Shown in pieces: positions 48,950 to 59,014 of a stretch of 64,000 nt of DNA; the first letter of the stretch is position 1, and each line of letters starts with the position of its first letter. The DNA lies in contig NZ_JAAFKG010000001.1 in the NCBI RefSeq assembly GCF_013299185.1, positions 124,001-188,000 of the forward strand. Direction: 5' to 3'. Origin of the DNA: Microcoleus sp. bin48.metabat.b7b8b9.023 (GTDB lineage Bacteria > Cyanobacteriota > Cyanobacteriia > Cyanobacteriales > Microcoleaceae). Below the pieces are notes generated by a model. It was not told the origin of the DNA. It was given only the letters and a program-made list of their open reading frames with translations, and ran no database searches. The position numbers were made by a program, and so were the translations under genes.

Positions 48950-49294
48950 ATGTCAAATGCCATGATGGTAATTTTCCCCTATCGCGAACAGTACACCTGG
49001 GTTTTTGACGACGAGCGAGCCGGACTTGTCCGAGAACCATTTGTTCAGGGCGTCCCCGAAATGATTAACCTACTTGTCGCAGACATTCCCAATGCCGCTC
49101 AAGGTTTCCGACTATTATTTTCAGCCAATCCATTTCCCGGATATCAAGCAGAAATGGCTTGGTTTAAAGCAGAATACGGCGGTAACTGGTATCGGTGGGA
49201 AGCCAAAAATATGGAAGGCTGGCTGTGCCCGGCTTTGTTTAAATACTTTCTAGAAGCACCGCCCAAGTTTTATTGCAAAGCTGAAAAAATGTAA
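48950..49294 (+). CDS. Conserved hypothetical, 114 aa
   Basis: ORF with AGGAG-like upstream sequence (aaaaagaggagaatacg). Confidence 0.7.
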   Translation: MSNAMMVIFPYREQYTWVFDDERAGLVREPFVQGVPEMINLLVADIPNAAQGFRLLFSANPFPGYQAEMAWFKAEYGGNWYRWEAKNMEGWLCPALFKYFLEAPPKFYCKAEKM

Positions 49295-49311
49295 TAATTA
49301 AAAGCAAGTCA

Positions 49312-50661
49312 ATGAAAAACTTGTCAATCTTTAAAAGAAACTTTGTTAAACCAGCCGATCGCAAATCTAGACAAAAGCTCCAATTAGCACTATGTATATT
49401 TGGGCTATTTGTGCTAATTGTCACAGCAGCCATCTCCGCAGGAATTGGGGCAATTACCGCCCTCTTAGCGCCCGTCGAACCCCCAATTATTAGTAGAGTC
49501 CTAGACGCTACAGGCTTTAACTATATATCATCCAACCGCTCTGGATACCGCCTTTCGCGGCCTGTTAATATCTTAATCCTCGGAGTTGACCGCGTGCCGC
49601 ACGCTGCCCCCAATTCCCGCAAGATTTTTAACGGCCGCAGCGATACAATACTTTTATTCCACCTGGATCCTAGAGATAAATCTATTAATTTGCTTTCAAT
49701 TCCGCGAGATACAAAAGTCGAAATTCCCGGAATTCGCTTCAGCAAAATTAACGAAGCAAATGCTAGAGGAGGAGCTGTTTTGGCGGCGCGATTGGTGAGC
49801 ACGATCGCGAACAATGCGACAATTGAAAGATACGTGCGAGTCAGCAGCGGTGCGTTTCGGGAATTAGTCGATTTGTTGGACGGAGTTGAGGTATTTGTAC
49901 CTCGGGCGATGTCCTATACAGATAAAGCCCAAAAGTTAAGCATAAATTTAGCACAGGGATGGCAAAATCTCAACGGAGAACAAGCAGAACAATTGGCTCG
50001 ATTTCGCAACGACGGTTTGGGAGATATCGGGCGAATTGGGCGACAGCAATCTTTAATTCAAGCTATTCGCAACCGCCTCACGAGTCCATCAATATTGGTG
50101 CGATTGCCACAAATTGTGCGATTGATGCAAAAATATGTAGATACAAACCTAAATTTTGAGGAAATATTGACGATCGCCAATTTCGGTTTGCAATTGGAGC
50201 GAGATAATTTTAAAATGGTGATGTTGCCGGGACGCTCTAGCTCATCACAAGGGGATTTGAGGAGTTATTGGATTGTGGATGTTGCTGCGCGCGATCGCAT
50301 TATGACACAATATTTCAAACAAGGCGCAGCGGATTTTGCCCAAGGGCGAACCGCCAATCCCAGCCAGCCAGTTTCACCCAGCAGCCTCAAAATCGCCGTC
50401 CAAAATGCTTGTAGCAACCCAAAAACCGCCAAAACCGTCGCTGAATTTCTCAGAAAAAAGGGCTTTTCTAACGTATCTGTAGTCAAAGATTGGCCCGACA
50501 AGCAACGTCAAAGTCAAATTATTGTACAGCAAGGCGATTTAGAAGCAGCAAATCTTCTGCAAAAAACTTTAGGCTACGGTAAAATAGAGGCATCTTCTAC
50601 TGGTGAAATTGAATCTGACTTGACACTTCGCGTCGGCGAAGATTTGGTAAAGCGATTTTAA
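49312..50661 (+). CDS. LytR-CpsA-Psr (LCP) family protein with LytR_C-like tail
   Basis: NILILGVDRV, GRSDTILLFHLDPRDKSINLLSIPRDTKVEIPG, RIGRQQSLIQAIRNRL. Confidence 0.92.
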   Translation: MKNLSIFKRNFVKPADRKSRQKLQLALCIFGLFVLIVTAAISAGIGAITALLAPVEPPIISRVLDATGFNYISSNRSGYRLSRPVNILILGVDRVPHAAPNSRKIFNGRSDTILLFHLDPRDKSINLLSIPRDTKVEIPGIRFSKINEANARGGAVLAARLVSTIANNATIERYVRVSSGAFRELVDLLDGVEVFVPRAMSYTDKAQKLSINLAQGWQNLNGEQAEQLARFRNDGLGDIGRIGRQQSLIQAIRNRLTSPSILVRLPQIVRLMQKYVDTNLNFEEILTIANFGLQLERDNFKMVMLPGRSSSSQGDLRSYWIVDVAARDRIMTQYFKQGAADFAQGRTANPSQPVSPSSLKIAVQNACSNPKTAKTVAEFLRKKGFSNVSVVKDWPDKQRQSQIIVQQGDLEAANLLQKTLGYGKIEASSTGEIESDLTLRVGEDLVKRF

Positions 50662-50673
50662 TTAGTCACAAGT

Positions 50674-50733
50674 GTTTGTAGTGAGGACTTTAGTCCTCTG
50701 ATTTGAAAGAGGACTAAAGTCCTCACTACAAAC
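50674..50733. repeat. CTTNAG-core palindromic element
   Basis: GTTTGTAGTGAGGACTTTAGTCCTC...GAGGACTAAAGTCCTCACTACAAAC. Confidence 0.93.
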
Positions 50734-50791
50734 CGATTTTATAGTTGTTGTTCGGTTCGGACATACTATCATTAGTTATTAGTCAATTACC

Positions 50792-51316
50792 ATGAGTAAA
50801 AAATCTGTGAAAAGTGTATTCCGAATAGTCTTGAGCCTAATTATAAGTGTAGTCTTAGCCTTTGGGTGGGTAATGCTGAGTGCTACTCCGGCATTTGCGC
50901 TACCAAAAACCAATATTAATTATACAAATATTAACTTGTCCGATCGCGATTTCTCCAATTCTGACTTAGCCGGGGGAACATTCGTCGCCGCCGAGATGCG
51001 GGGAACTAACTTTCAAGGCGCTAATTTAACCAATGCGATTTTGACTAAGGGAGTTTTGTGGAAAGCCAACTTATCAGGTGCAAATCTCACCGGTGCTTTA
51101 GCCGATAGAATTACATTTGATGGCGCTGATTTGACGAATGCTAATTTCACCGAAGCAATTATGACTCGCAGTCGTTTTTTTGATGCTGCCATTTCCGGGG
51201 CTGATTTTACCGACGCAATTATCGATGCTTATCAAGTAACAATGATGTGCGAAAAAGCAGATGGTGTCAATCCCGTGACGGGAGTTTCTACGCGAGAAAG
51301 TCTGGGATGTTCGTAG
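50792..51316 (+). CDS. Pentapeptide-repeat protein with N-terminal signal/TM segment
   Basis: [27 protein letters not shown]... Confidence 0.92.
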   Translation: MSKKSVKSVFRIVLSLIISVVLAFGWVMLSATPAFALPKTNINYTNINLSDRDFSNSDLAGGTFVAAEMRGTNFQGANLTNAILTKGVLWKANLSGANLTGALADRITFDGADLTNANFTEAIMTRSRFFDAAISGADFTDAIIDAYQVTMMCEKADGVNPVTGVSTRESLGCS

Positions 51317-51349
51317 AAATTTTGATTTAAATAAGACTGAATAAAATGG

Positions 51350-51405
51350 GTTTGTAGTGCGGACTTTAGTCCGCATTATGCGGACTAAAGTCCGCACTAC
51401 GAACC
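51350..51405. repeat. CTTNAG-core palindromic element
   Basis: GTTTGTAGTGCGGACTTTAGTCCGCATTATGCGGACTAAAGTCCGCACTACGAAC. Confidence 0.93.
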
Positions 51406-51456
51406 TTGTTAAGTCAGCATCACTGATATCTGCTACATCCGCTGCCGAAATTGCTT

Positions 51457-52710
51457 CTACCGAGTGCGACAAATGCCTGTATTTGCAGTACCCAATACCA
51501 AGTCAGAATTCACCAACAAATCTAAATCGGTGTCGGGATTAACAGCATACAAATCGACTTTATCTCTACCTAAAAATACCCCAACCAAAGTCCCGACTCC
51601 CGCACCGCCGAGTACCTCTTCAGTTGCGATCGCCCGATCGCCCGTAACTCCCGCAATCGCCGCCGCCGCTGCTGCACCCAAAGCCGTGTTCTTAATCAGA
51701 TTACCAACATTCACGCCCTTCGTCACACTTTCTTTGCGAGTAATCACCTGCGAAGTAGCATTCAAAGGCACCCTGCTACCGTTGATGATACTCAATTCTT
51801 GTGCCACAAACTGAACGCCCTCAGCAGTCGATCGCAATTCACCGCTAATTTTCGAGCCTTCGGGTATCATAACCTTGCCATTACTCCCTGCGACATCCTC
51901 CGCCACAGTCAGCGTAATCGGAGACTTGTCATTGGGCGCGAGCAAAATCTTGCCTTTGGCGTACTCGATGGGAATAGTCACCCCGCTGGGAATTTTCACA
52001 GCCACATTCTGGCCAATATCAACCTTAGCAATGTAAGGAGAATTAATTGCTCTTGCTTGATTGGTACTGACTAATGTTTGATAGATAAAAGCAGCTACTT
52101 CCGCCCGCGTCGCTGACTGGTTTGGTTTCAGAGATTTAGGATTGGGATAGCTGACAACCAACTGTTTTTCAGTAGCAGCAGCCACACTTTTCACAGCATA
52201 ACTTTGAATCTCACCCGCATCATTATAGTAGCTGAGAACATCTTGAAAATTGCAAGTAGGCTCATAACCCAGTCCGTTATTTAAAGCCACTACAACTTGA
52301 ACGCGAGGAATCTGCTGTGATGGCCGAAAAACATTGCCGGGATAGCCAGACATCCATCCCATTTCATAAGCTTCGGCGATCGCCCCCCGCGCCCAAAAAT
52401 TAGACGGAACATCGACAAAACCTATAGCAGCGCGAGTTTTCGCCTTTTTCACAGAACGGATCATGGCTGCGAATTCTGCCCGCGTTACCAGTGCATCCGG
52501 GCGGAAAGTGCGATCGGGAAATCCCTTGATAATTCCTCTTTCCGACAAATCTTGAATAAAGTCTTTTGCCCAATAGTTATTACTAACATCTGAAAAAGCT
52601 GTCTGAGCAAAAGCAGGCGCGGGAGCGAGCATCGGCGCTGCGCTTCCAGCAACAGTTCCCAAGGCTAATAAAACAGATGTGCCGAATTTAATGCGTTGAA
52701 ATACAGACAT
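51457..52710 (-). CDS. SLH-domain protein with glycine-zipper-like C-terminus
   Basis: AFSDVSNNYWAKDFIQDLSERGIIKGFPDRTFRPDALVTRAEFAAMI SLH repeats. Confidence 0.92.
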   Translation of the reverse strand: MSVFQRIKFGTSVLLALGTVAGSAAPMLAPAPAFAQTAFSDVSNNYWAKDFIQDLSERGIIKGFPDRTFRPDALVTRAEFAAMIRSVKKAKTRAAIGFVDVPSNFWARGAIAEAYEMGWMSGYPGNVFRPSQQIPRVQVVVALNNGLGYEPTCNFQDVLSYYNDAGEIQSYAVKSVAAATEKQLVVSYPNPKSLKPNQSATRAEVAAFIYQTLVSTNQARAINSPYIAKVDIGQNVAVKIPSGVTIPIEYAKGKILLAPNDKSPITLTVAEDVAGSNGKVMIPEGSKISGELRSTAEGVQFVAQELSIINGSRVPLNATSQVITRKESVTKGVNVGNLIKNTALGAAAAAAIAGVTGDRAIATEEVLGGAGVGTLVGVFLGRDKVDLYAVNPDTDLDLLVNSDLVLGTANTGICRTR

Positions 52711-52977
52711 TTTTGATTCTCCAATTTACACAAGTTTTTTATTGAGAAAAAAGCAAGCCTTTGTCCGGCTATTTATCGTTGATTGATTCTTGCCTAGCTT
52801 GCTATGAGTGCTCAGTGATGTCATCATTATTAAATGCTTTTATTTGTGGCGAGGGGAAGATACGGTCTTTTAAAATAAATATTTTTATGCTAGTTGGTCG
52901 ATTTTAAAATGCTTAAATTCCTTAAAATCCTTATATTGCTTATCTTCCTTATCTACCTGGAAGAAAGGTACGTAAAA

Positions 52978-53097
52978 GGTATGTAGTTGCGCTTCAGCGC
53001 TCTCTTAGGTATGTAGTTGCGCTTCAGCGCTCTCTTAGGTATGTAGTTGCGCTTCAGCGCTCTCTTAGGTATGTAGTTGCGCTTCAGCGCTCTCTTA
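52978..53097. repeat. Four perfect 30-bp tandem units GGTATGTAGTTGCGCTTCAGCGCTCTCTTA
   Basis: Direct reading. Confidence 0.98.
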
Positions 53098-53306
53098 GGT
53101 ATGTAGGAAAAAGCACTTACATCACAAAAACTTACCTAGACTAACGACTAATAGTGAGTAACCGTTCGCAAATTGTCACATCTTTAAATGGGATATCGGA
53201 AAGAGCGCTTAAGCGCAACAACGTACCTAGATAAAGGTATGTAGTTGCGCTTAAGCGCTCTTTTGAGATCTAGGAAAGAGCGCTAAAGCGCAACAACGTA
53301 CCTAGA

Positions 53307-54005
53307 CTAATGACTAATAGCAAGTAGCGGCTCCCAACTTGTCACATCTTCAAATAAACATTGATAACCGGCTGCATTGGGATGGAGACCATCCGAAGTC
53401 AGACAAGAACGCCACCAAATATTACCGCGATCGATCCATTTATCAAAAATATCTAAATAGGGAATTCCCCGTTCCAAACAAGCTAACTTCGTGGCTTCTT
53501 TATAGCGATATTGGTCAGCGTGATTGTAGTACAAACAATCTTGAAAAGGCATTTTGGTTTCATCCACCGGCACCATCCCGACAAATATCACCGGACAAAG
53601 TTGTTGCGATATGTTTAACAAATTATCCAAAACAGCTTTAAAATGTTCAAAATCAGTATAGCTGCGCCCAGTAGGCGACTGCACCCTCGCCGTATCGTTG
53701 AGGCCTACCGACAGAATAATCGCATCTGGGACGCGGTTTCTGAGCTCGCCGCGGTGTTTAAACTCGTTTTCGAGCCGCTGGGCGACTTGATAGGTGCGAT
53801 CGCCCCGAACGCCCAAATTATATAAAACGTGTCCTGCACTCTCCGTTAACATCCACTGTCGCCGCAATCTTTCCACCCAACCCCCGCCTACACCGTCGCC
53901 GAAACCGTAGATTAAACTGTCGCCGAAAGCAACCAATTTGAGGGGATGAGAATTTACCCGATGTAAGTTACCAAAGGAATAGGCTGTTGTTGCCTGCATA
54001 AGCAA
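53307..54005 (-). CDS. SGNH/GDSL-family lipase/esterase
   Basis: LVAFGDSLIYGFGDGVGGGWVERL, ILSVGLNDT, SDGLHPNAAGYQ. Confidence 0.92.
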   Translation of the reverse strand: MLMQATTAYSFGNLHRVNSHPLKLVAFGDSLIYGFGDGVGGGWVERLRRQWMLTESAGHVLYNLGVRGDRTYQVAQRLENEFKHRGELRNRVPDAIILSVGLNDTARVQSPTGRSYTDFEHFKAVLDNLLNISQQLCPVIFVGMVPVDETKMPFQDCLYYNHADQYRYKEATKLACLERGIPYLDIFDKWIDRGNIWWRSCLTSDGLHPNAAGYQCLFEDVTSWEPLLAISH

Positions 54006-54078
54006 TGATACTCAGTTAGTAATTTTGAATCTTCGCATACTAGACTAGAATGTAACATTAGATAAAGTAGGTAATCTC

Positions 54079-54312
54079 ATGGTTAAGCGTCCAACCTTCG
54101 ATTCAACTCAGCTAACCCGTCGGGCAGAAGAGTTGATCGGTGCTGCATCCAACCGCTATCGGATTACGGTGCAAGTGGCGAACCGCGCCAAACGCCGTCG
54201 CTATGAAGATTTCGAGAATATGGACGACACTCAAATGATGAAGCCTGTGATGCGGGCGATATTTGAGATGTCGGACGAACTCACTCAGCCGGAAATTATC
54301 GGGGATATCTAG
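54079..54312 (+). CDS. rpoZ: RNA polymerase omega subunit
   Basis: [62 protein letters not shown]. Confidence 0.92.
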   Translation: MVKRPTFDSTQLTRRAEELIGAASNRYRITVQVANRAKRRRYEDFENMDDTQMMKPVMRAIFEMSDELTQPEIIGDI

Positions 54313-54715
54313 ACTTGGGGAGTTTTGAGTGGTGAATTTCAACAATTTTTGTTAATTCAAAACTCAAAACTTTCTTCAAATAGACTGGCGCGACTGGCCA
54401 AAAAATCCGGTTGATTATATAACAATCCTAAATGATTTGTGAATTTCTTACTCCCTCCCCTTAATAAGGGGAGGGTTGGGGTGGGGTGAAAAACTTTACG
54501 ACTCATGCAAAGACTTCTATATCTACCGAAGAGAGGTAGAAATATATAGACAAGGGAGTGTCCGCCTCGCACTCTTAAAAAACTATCTTCACCAAATCGC
54601 GATGAACCCAATCGGGTTGATTTTGGGAAAGTCCTCAAATCAGAAATTAGGATATCTGCTGGTAGGTGAGCTTAGGGAATTATTCTATTTTTGAATTGAA
54701 ATTATTGTCAAAACC

Positions 54716-55360
54716 GTGAAAAAGAAATTCAAGCTGGGCTTCAGTTTTCTGCTAGTTACTTTGAGTGTGGCGATTTTTACGCTTTTGAGTGGGGTATTGG
54801 AATCGGGCAAATTAAGTGTGTCGGCTTTGGAACCTTCGCTGCTGCGCGGTTCTGGGTCTAGAGAACTGGTTGCTCAACAATCGGCGCCACAGCAATTGAG
54901 GGCGCAAGATGCGTGGAAATTGGTGTATGAAAAAGTGCCTGATTTGCCGATCGAGAATAACTACATTTCTAAGGAAACCGGCAAAGTAGATCCCAACAAT
55001 ACTTTAGTCGGGCGTTTGATTCGATATCACGTGTTTGTCAAAGGAAGGCCGCCGAATTACCGTTTTGATTGGAAGTTGAGTTTGGCTGACTATCTGGGGG
55101 CGACTCCCGATTATTTGGTGGAAGGCGTGTATCCGGGAAAAGATGTTTTGCGAGAAAATCCGATGGAACGCGATCGCGCGGCTATTCAAAGTTTAAATAG
55201 AAAACAGCGGGATGCTTTGGTTCAAGCTTTGGTTGATGTTTTTACCGAAAATTCGGGGCCATCGCGCACACCGGCGGCGGGCGAAACACCAAAAGGGCGC
55301 GAGACTTCCCCGGAAATACCGCAGCCGCAGCCGGGAGATGCAAAATTGCTCGCACCTTAA
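54716..55360 (+). CDS. Conserved hypothetical, N-terminal membrane/signal segment
   Basis: 214-aa ORF; hydrophobic N-terminus then AWKLVYEKVPDLPIENNYIS. Confidence 0.65.
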   Translation: MKKKFKLGFSFLLVTLSVAIFTLLSGVLESGKLSVSALEPSLLRGSGSRELVAQQSAPQQLRAQDAWKLVYEKVPDLPIENNYISKETGKVDPNNTLVGRLIRYHVFVKGRPPNYRFDWKLSLADYLGATPDYLVEGVYPGKDVLRENPMERDRAAIQSLNRKQRDALVQALVDVFTENSGPSRTPAAGETPKGRETSPEIPQPQPGDAKLLAP

Positions 55361-55397
55361 GATTTTATTGAATATCAAATTTAGCTTAAATCTCGCA

Positions 55398-55521
55398 GAT
55401 TGGTTTGTAGTACGGACTTCAGTCCGCTATCCGGCTGCGGAATGGGAGGGCGCACGCGCGATTGGTTTGTAGTACGGACTTCAGTCCGCTATCCGGCTGC
55501 GGAATGGGAGGGCGCACGCGC
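55398..55521. repeat. Two tandem 62-bp units of a CTTNAG-core element with degenerate right arm
   Basis: GATTGGTTTGTAGTACGGACTTCAGTCCGCTATCCGGCTGCGGAATGGGAGGGCGCACGCGC x2. Confidence 0.95.
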
Positions 55522-55601
55522 GATCGGTTGTTGTTATGGTAATCGACCGGACATGATATAAGTCCTAAAATCCAAAATCCAAAATCTAAAATCTCTCAAC
55601 A

Positions 55602-55967
55602 ATGGAACGTGTAATTAAGACGGGTGTTGGCTGGCGTTTGGGATGGAACCCAAACGCAGAAGAGTTTCAGGGTTTGGTGGCTGGGGACGGTTGGGCGATC
55701 GAACTCACCGAAGCCGAGTTAAACGACTTTTGCCGGTTGTTGGGACAATTAGCCGCCACAATGAGTCAAATGGCCTCTGAGCTCATGGACGAGGAAAAAA
55801 TCGCCATTGAAGCCGAAAGCGACTTGTTGTGGGTGCAGTTAGAAGGCTATCCCCAAGCTTACAGCGTGCAGTTGATCTTGAATGCTGGTAGGAGGTGCGA
55901 GGGTTTTTGGGCGGCTGCTGCGGTTCCTAGTTTGGTGCAGGCAACCAAAGTTTTAAAAGTTTTTTGA
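55602..55967 (+). CDS. DUF1818-type protein
   Basis: MERVIKTGVGWRLGWNPNAEEFQGLVAGDGWAIELTEAELNDFCRLLGQL. Confidence 0.75.
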   Translation: MERVIKTGVGWRLGWNPNAEEFQGLVAGDGWAIELTEAELNDFCRLLGQLAATMSQMASELMDEEKIAIEAESDLLWVQLEGYPQAYSVQLILNAGRRCEGFWAAAAVPSLVQATKVLKVF

Positions 55968-56004
55968 CTTTTTCTGAGATTCTATGCTAAGGTGTTAAAG
56001 CTGT

Positions 56005-56078
56005 CGGGGCGTAGCGCAGCTTGGTAGCGCACTACTTTGGGGTAGTAGGGGTCGTGGGTTCAAATCCCGCCGCTCCGA
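56005..56078 (+). tRNA. trnP: tRNA-Pro (anticodon GGG)
   Basis: Acceptor CGGGGCG/CGCTCCG, anticodon arm CTACT-TTGGGGT-AGTAG, T-loop GTTCAAATC. Confidence 0.95.
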
Positions 56079-56097
56079 TTGTGATAAAGATCGTGAT

Positions 56098-56132
56098 AAA
56101 ACCTTCTCGTTTGAGAAGGTTTTGTTGTTTTT
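56098..56132 (+). terminator. Rho-independent terminator after tRNA-Pro
   Basis: AAACCTTCTC-GTTT-GAGAAGGTTT followed by T-rich tract. Confidence 0.85.
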
Positions 56133-56164
56133 ATGGGTGAGTGTAATTGCGATCGACAACCCCC

Positions 56165-57322
56165 TCAAGAAAGCATCACTGAGGCCTCGCCAGCAGAAAA
56201 GTTAGAGTACAAGCGGATTCTCAACACATACCGCCGACCTTGATAAAGCCGAACAGTAATTTGTGAATTCAAGTCTGTGCCACTGTCGTCGTCACCATCA
56301 ACATACTTCAAATCACCGTTTTGATCCTCGAACAGAACCATTACTGTATCTGCTTTTCCGAAAGTCGCAATTGTATAGCTTCGGGTAGCATCCGGGTTGA
56401 TCGCAAAGTTTTTCTGTTCAGCAGGCGCGAGGGACAGAATCTCCGAACGGAACGGTTTAAGCTCAGTATACTTCGAGTCATCAAGCGGGGGATAGAACAA
56501 TCGTACCTGGGACAAATCCTGCTCGGAAAGTCCGCCAGCCGGGTTTAATCCCTTTTGGTACTCCACGGGTTTCTGAATCAGTCCCCCTGCAAAACCGTAG
56601 TGCATGATTGAGTTGGGATCCCACTTTGAACCCTCAACTTCTCCTACTCCAAGCTTTTGGAGCACATTGTAAAAAGTTGTATCTCGATCCCAATTGTTAG
56701 GAGCAGCACCAAAATATTTATAAACAGCTTCTTCGTCCCATACGATACCTGCAAAGGGGTTTTGGTGTTCGTGAGGGAAACCTAAGGTGTGGCCAATTTC
56801 GTGAACGGGGACATCTACCCCACGGGGATCTTGCCGCAGATCCCAGCCAAAGTTCATGGTTCGCTCGCCCTGCTTAGGAATACTGAGCACATCGCGGCCA
56901 AGATATGACCAGGCTCCATCGTCTTGCACAAAGCCGATTCGGATCTCTGCTTCGCCGATGTTCCGAACCTCCTCAAACTTGATACCAATCCCTACCTTTT
57001 TCCACACCTCAAACCCCTGACGGACAATCTCCTTCTGCTCGTTCGGGCCTGAATTTGGGCCGCTCTCAAAAAAGTAATAACGTAATTTTGTACCGTTAAC
57101 CCACTTCTTGCCGATGTACCGTATGAGACGAGCTCGATCCGGCGACACACTTGCATCCAAGATGCGTGGAGCAACCTTTGGCATAGCACAAAAATGTTGT
57201 GCTTTTTGACTATATTCTCCGACACCCAAGTCAACTTGGATTCCGAGCTTAGCTTCAATTTGTTCGATGCGTTTTAGTAATTGCTCAACTTGATTCGAGT
57301 CGATTTCCGAAAGTTTAGTCAT
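56165..57322 (-). CDS. Astacin-like (M12) zinc metalloprotease with C-terminal PPC-like domain
   Basis: VPVHEIGHTLGFPHEHQNPFAG zinc motif. Confidence 0.88.
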   Translation of the reverse strand: MTKLSEIDSNQVEQLLKRIEQIEAKLGIQVDLGVGEYSQKAQHFCAMPKVAPRILDASVSPDRARLIRYIGKKWVNGTKLRYYFFESGPNSGPNEQKEIVRQGFEVWKKVGIGIKFEEVRNIGEAEIRIGFVQDDGAWSYLGRDVLSIPKQGERTMNFGWDLRQDPRGVDVPVHEIGHTLGFPHEHQNPFAGIVWDEEAVYKYFGAAPNNWDRDTTFYNVLQKLGVGEVEGSKWDPNSIMHYGFAGGLIQKPVEYQKGLNPAGGLSEQDLSQVRLFYPPLDDSKYTELKPFRSEILSLAPAEQKNFAINPDATRSYTIATFGKADTVMVLFEDQNGDLKYVDGDDDSGTDLNSQITVRLYQGRRYVLRIRLYSNFSAGEASVMLS

Positions 57323-58140
57323 GACAAATTCCTCAAAAGTAAATGCCTAGAGACTGTAAATCCCAAGGCGTACTGAATTGCTGAAAAATTATTCCAAATA
57401 ACCAGCGATGCTTGAGAATATTTATTTCGATCTACCTGAATCAGGTGTGAACGCAGTAGATTCAGGAAATAGAAACGGCAACGATGTCAGGAATGACCCA
57501 GACAAATGCGAGTTCCCGAGCTTGTGCAAACAAACTTAAATCCTTGTGAAACCAAGATTTTTTGTGAGGTTCATCTGTTGGGCAGGATAGATTTCCTGCC
57601 TTCAACATCCCCAAAGGAGATGGCGCTCCCGCTGTACAAGGAAGGAACTTTTATTCTCCCATTCTAGCTTCAATTTTTCCAGTGTAAACAATTCACACTG
57701 CGGAGTTTTTAGCTCCTAGCCTAAAAACCTTGATTTACCGGAAAGGCGATCGCACAATCGCCCTGAAACCCTTATGCTACGGTTCGCAATCAAACAATAT
57801 GCGAAGTATTGCTCTCATCCTCTTCAAAATAAACTTTGCGAACAATACGACGATCCGCGTATAGGATTATTACGATATTGCAACAAATTATTAAGGGCAG
57901 CCTCCCCAATTTTCCCAAGGCAACCATCACAGCAACCCTCGGGGTTTGTAAAGTTTTTTGTGCAGATGCTCCCGATGTTTTGGTAGGGAGCATCTTATTT
58001 TCGCAAACAGCACAATTTCTTTTAGTGCTGTTTGCGATCGCTAGCTGAACCGTATATAGCAATCTTTGCAGGAGTCGTTGTAAAATTTTAACCCCACCCC
58101 AACTCTCCCCAAGGCATCGGGGAGGGAGTAAGGACTTCTT

Positions 58141-58788
58141 TTAGACAAAACCAGGAAATTTCTCACTCAAACTTTGAGAGAAATAATGCTGACACCAAAA
58201 TTCTGCTACTTCTAACAACATCGGTATAGATTCAGAAGTTATACCTGAACCATACTGCGGGCCATAACGTTCTACGTATTCTTTAGCTAGTTTATAGATC
58301 CAATAAGGAAAATCGTTCTCTGCAAAACAACGCAGTGCATAGTCTAATTTTAGTAAATTTCCACTGCGAACAAAATGTACTGTTCCCCAGGCAACATTAC
58401 GACGATCGTCTCCTTGTAGGCCGTTAATTGTTCTCAATAAGTTACGGATAGAATGCTCGCCTTCATTACTAGGATTTTCTAGGTAAATTTCCATTGTGGC
58501 GATTCCTTCAGCTATTACCTGTTTGTGCACTTCCCATTCTTCTTCAGGGTAGTGTTCGGGACAAGTAGTCTGATTCATATCTTGTTGCACTCGTTTCGCA
58601 ATATAAATCGCAAATTTTTCAGCAGCAACTTGCTCGGTACACAAACTTTTGATACTTGTCAGCCTGGTTATGGAAATAGCAAGCCGAGTTTTTTCAGCTT
58701 CCTTGGCTGTTTGAACCCATTTCTTGATTTTAGTGGCAATAGGAGCTTGTGAAGTTTTTGGTTTCATTTTAATTGATAGAATGCACAA
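58141..58788 (-). CDS. Hypothetical protein, 215 aa
   Basis: Long ORF with no overlapping alternative. Confidence 0.6.
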   Translation of the reverse strand: MCILSIKMKPKTSQAPIATKIKKWVQTAKEAEKTRLAISITRLTSIKSLCTEQVAAEKFAIYIAKRVQQDMNQTTCPEHYPEEEWEVHKQVIAEGIATMEIYLENPSNEGEHSIRNLLRTINGLQGDDRRNVAWGTVHFVRSGNLLKLDYALRCFAENDFPYWIYKLAKEYVERYGPQYGSGITSESIPMLLEVAEFWCQHYFSQSLSEKFPGFV

Positions 58789-59014
58789 GTTTTGTCGTAG
58801 GTTTTTTTAGATTGTACACAAACCTATGTCATAGATGGCGATCCTAAATAATTTTCTATGTATGTAGCAATCCTTGCATGAGTCGTGATTTTTTTACCCC
58901 ACCCCAGCCCTCCCCTTGCTAAGGGGAGGGAGTAAGAAATTCATAATCGTAGTGTCGGAATGTGCTGTTAAATATTGTCGAATGCTATCTCATAAACCAT
59001 TTCATTGTTTTTTT

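Noticed and set aside
52978-53097. CRISPR-like array of 30-bp repeats
   Set aside because: Perfect tandem, no spacers, and the unit is a dispersed palindrome also found elsewhere; no cas genes
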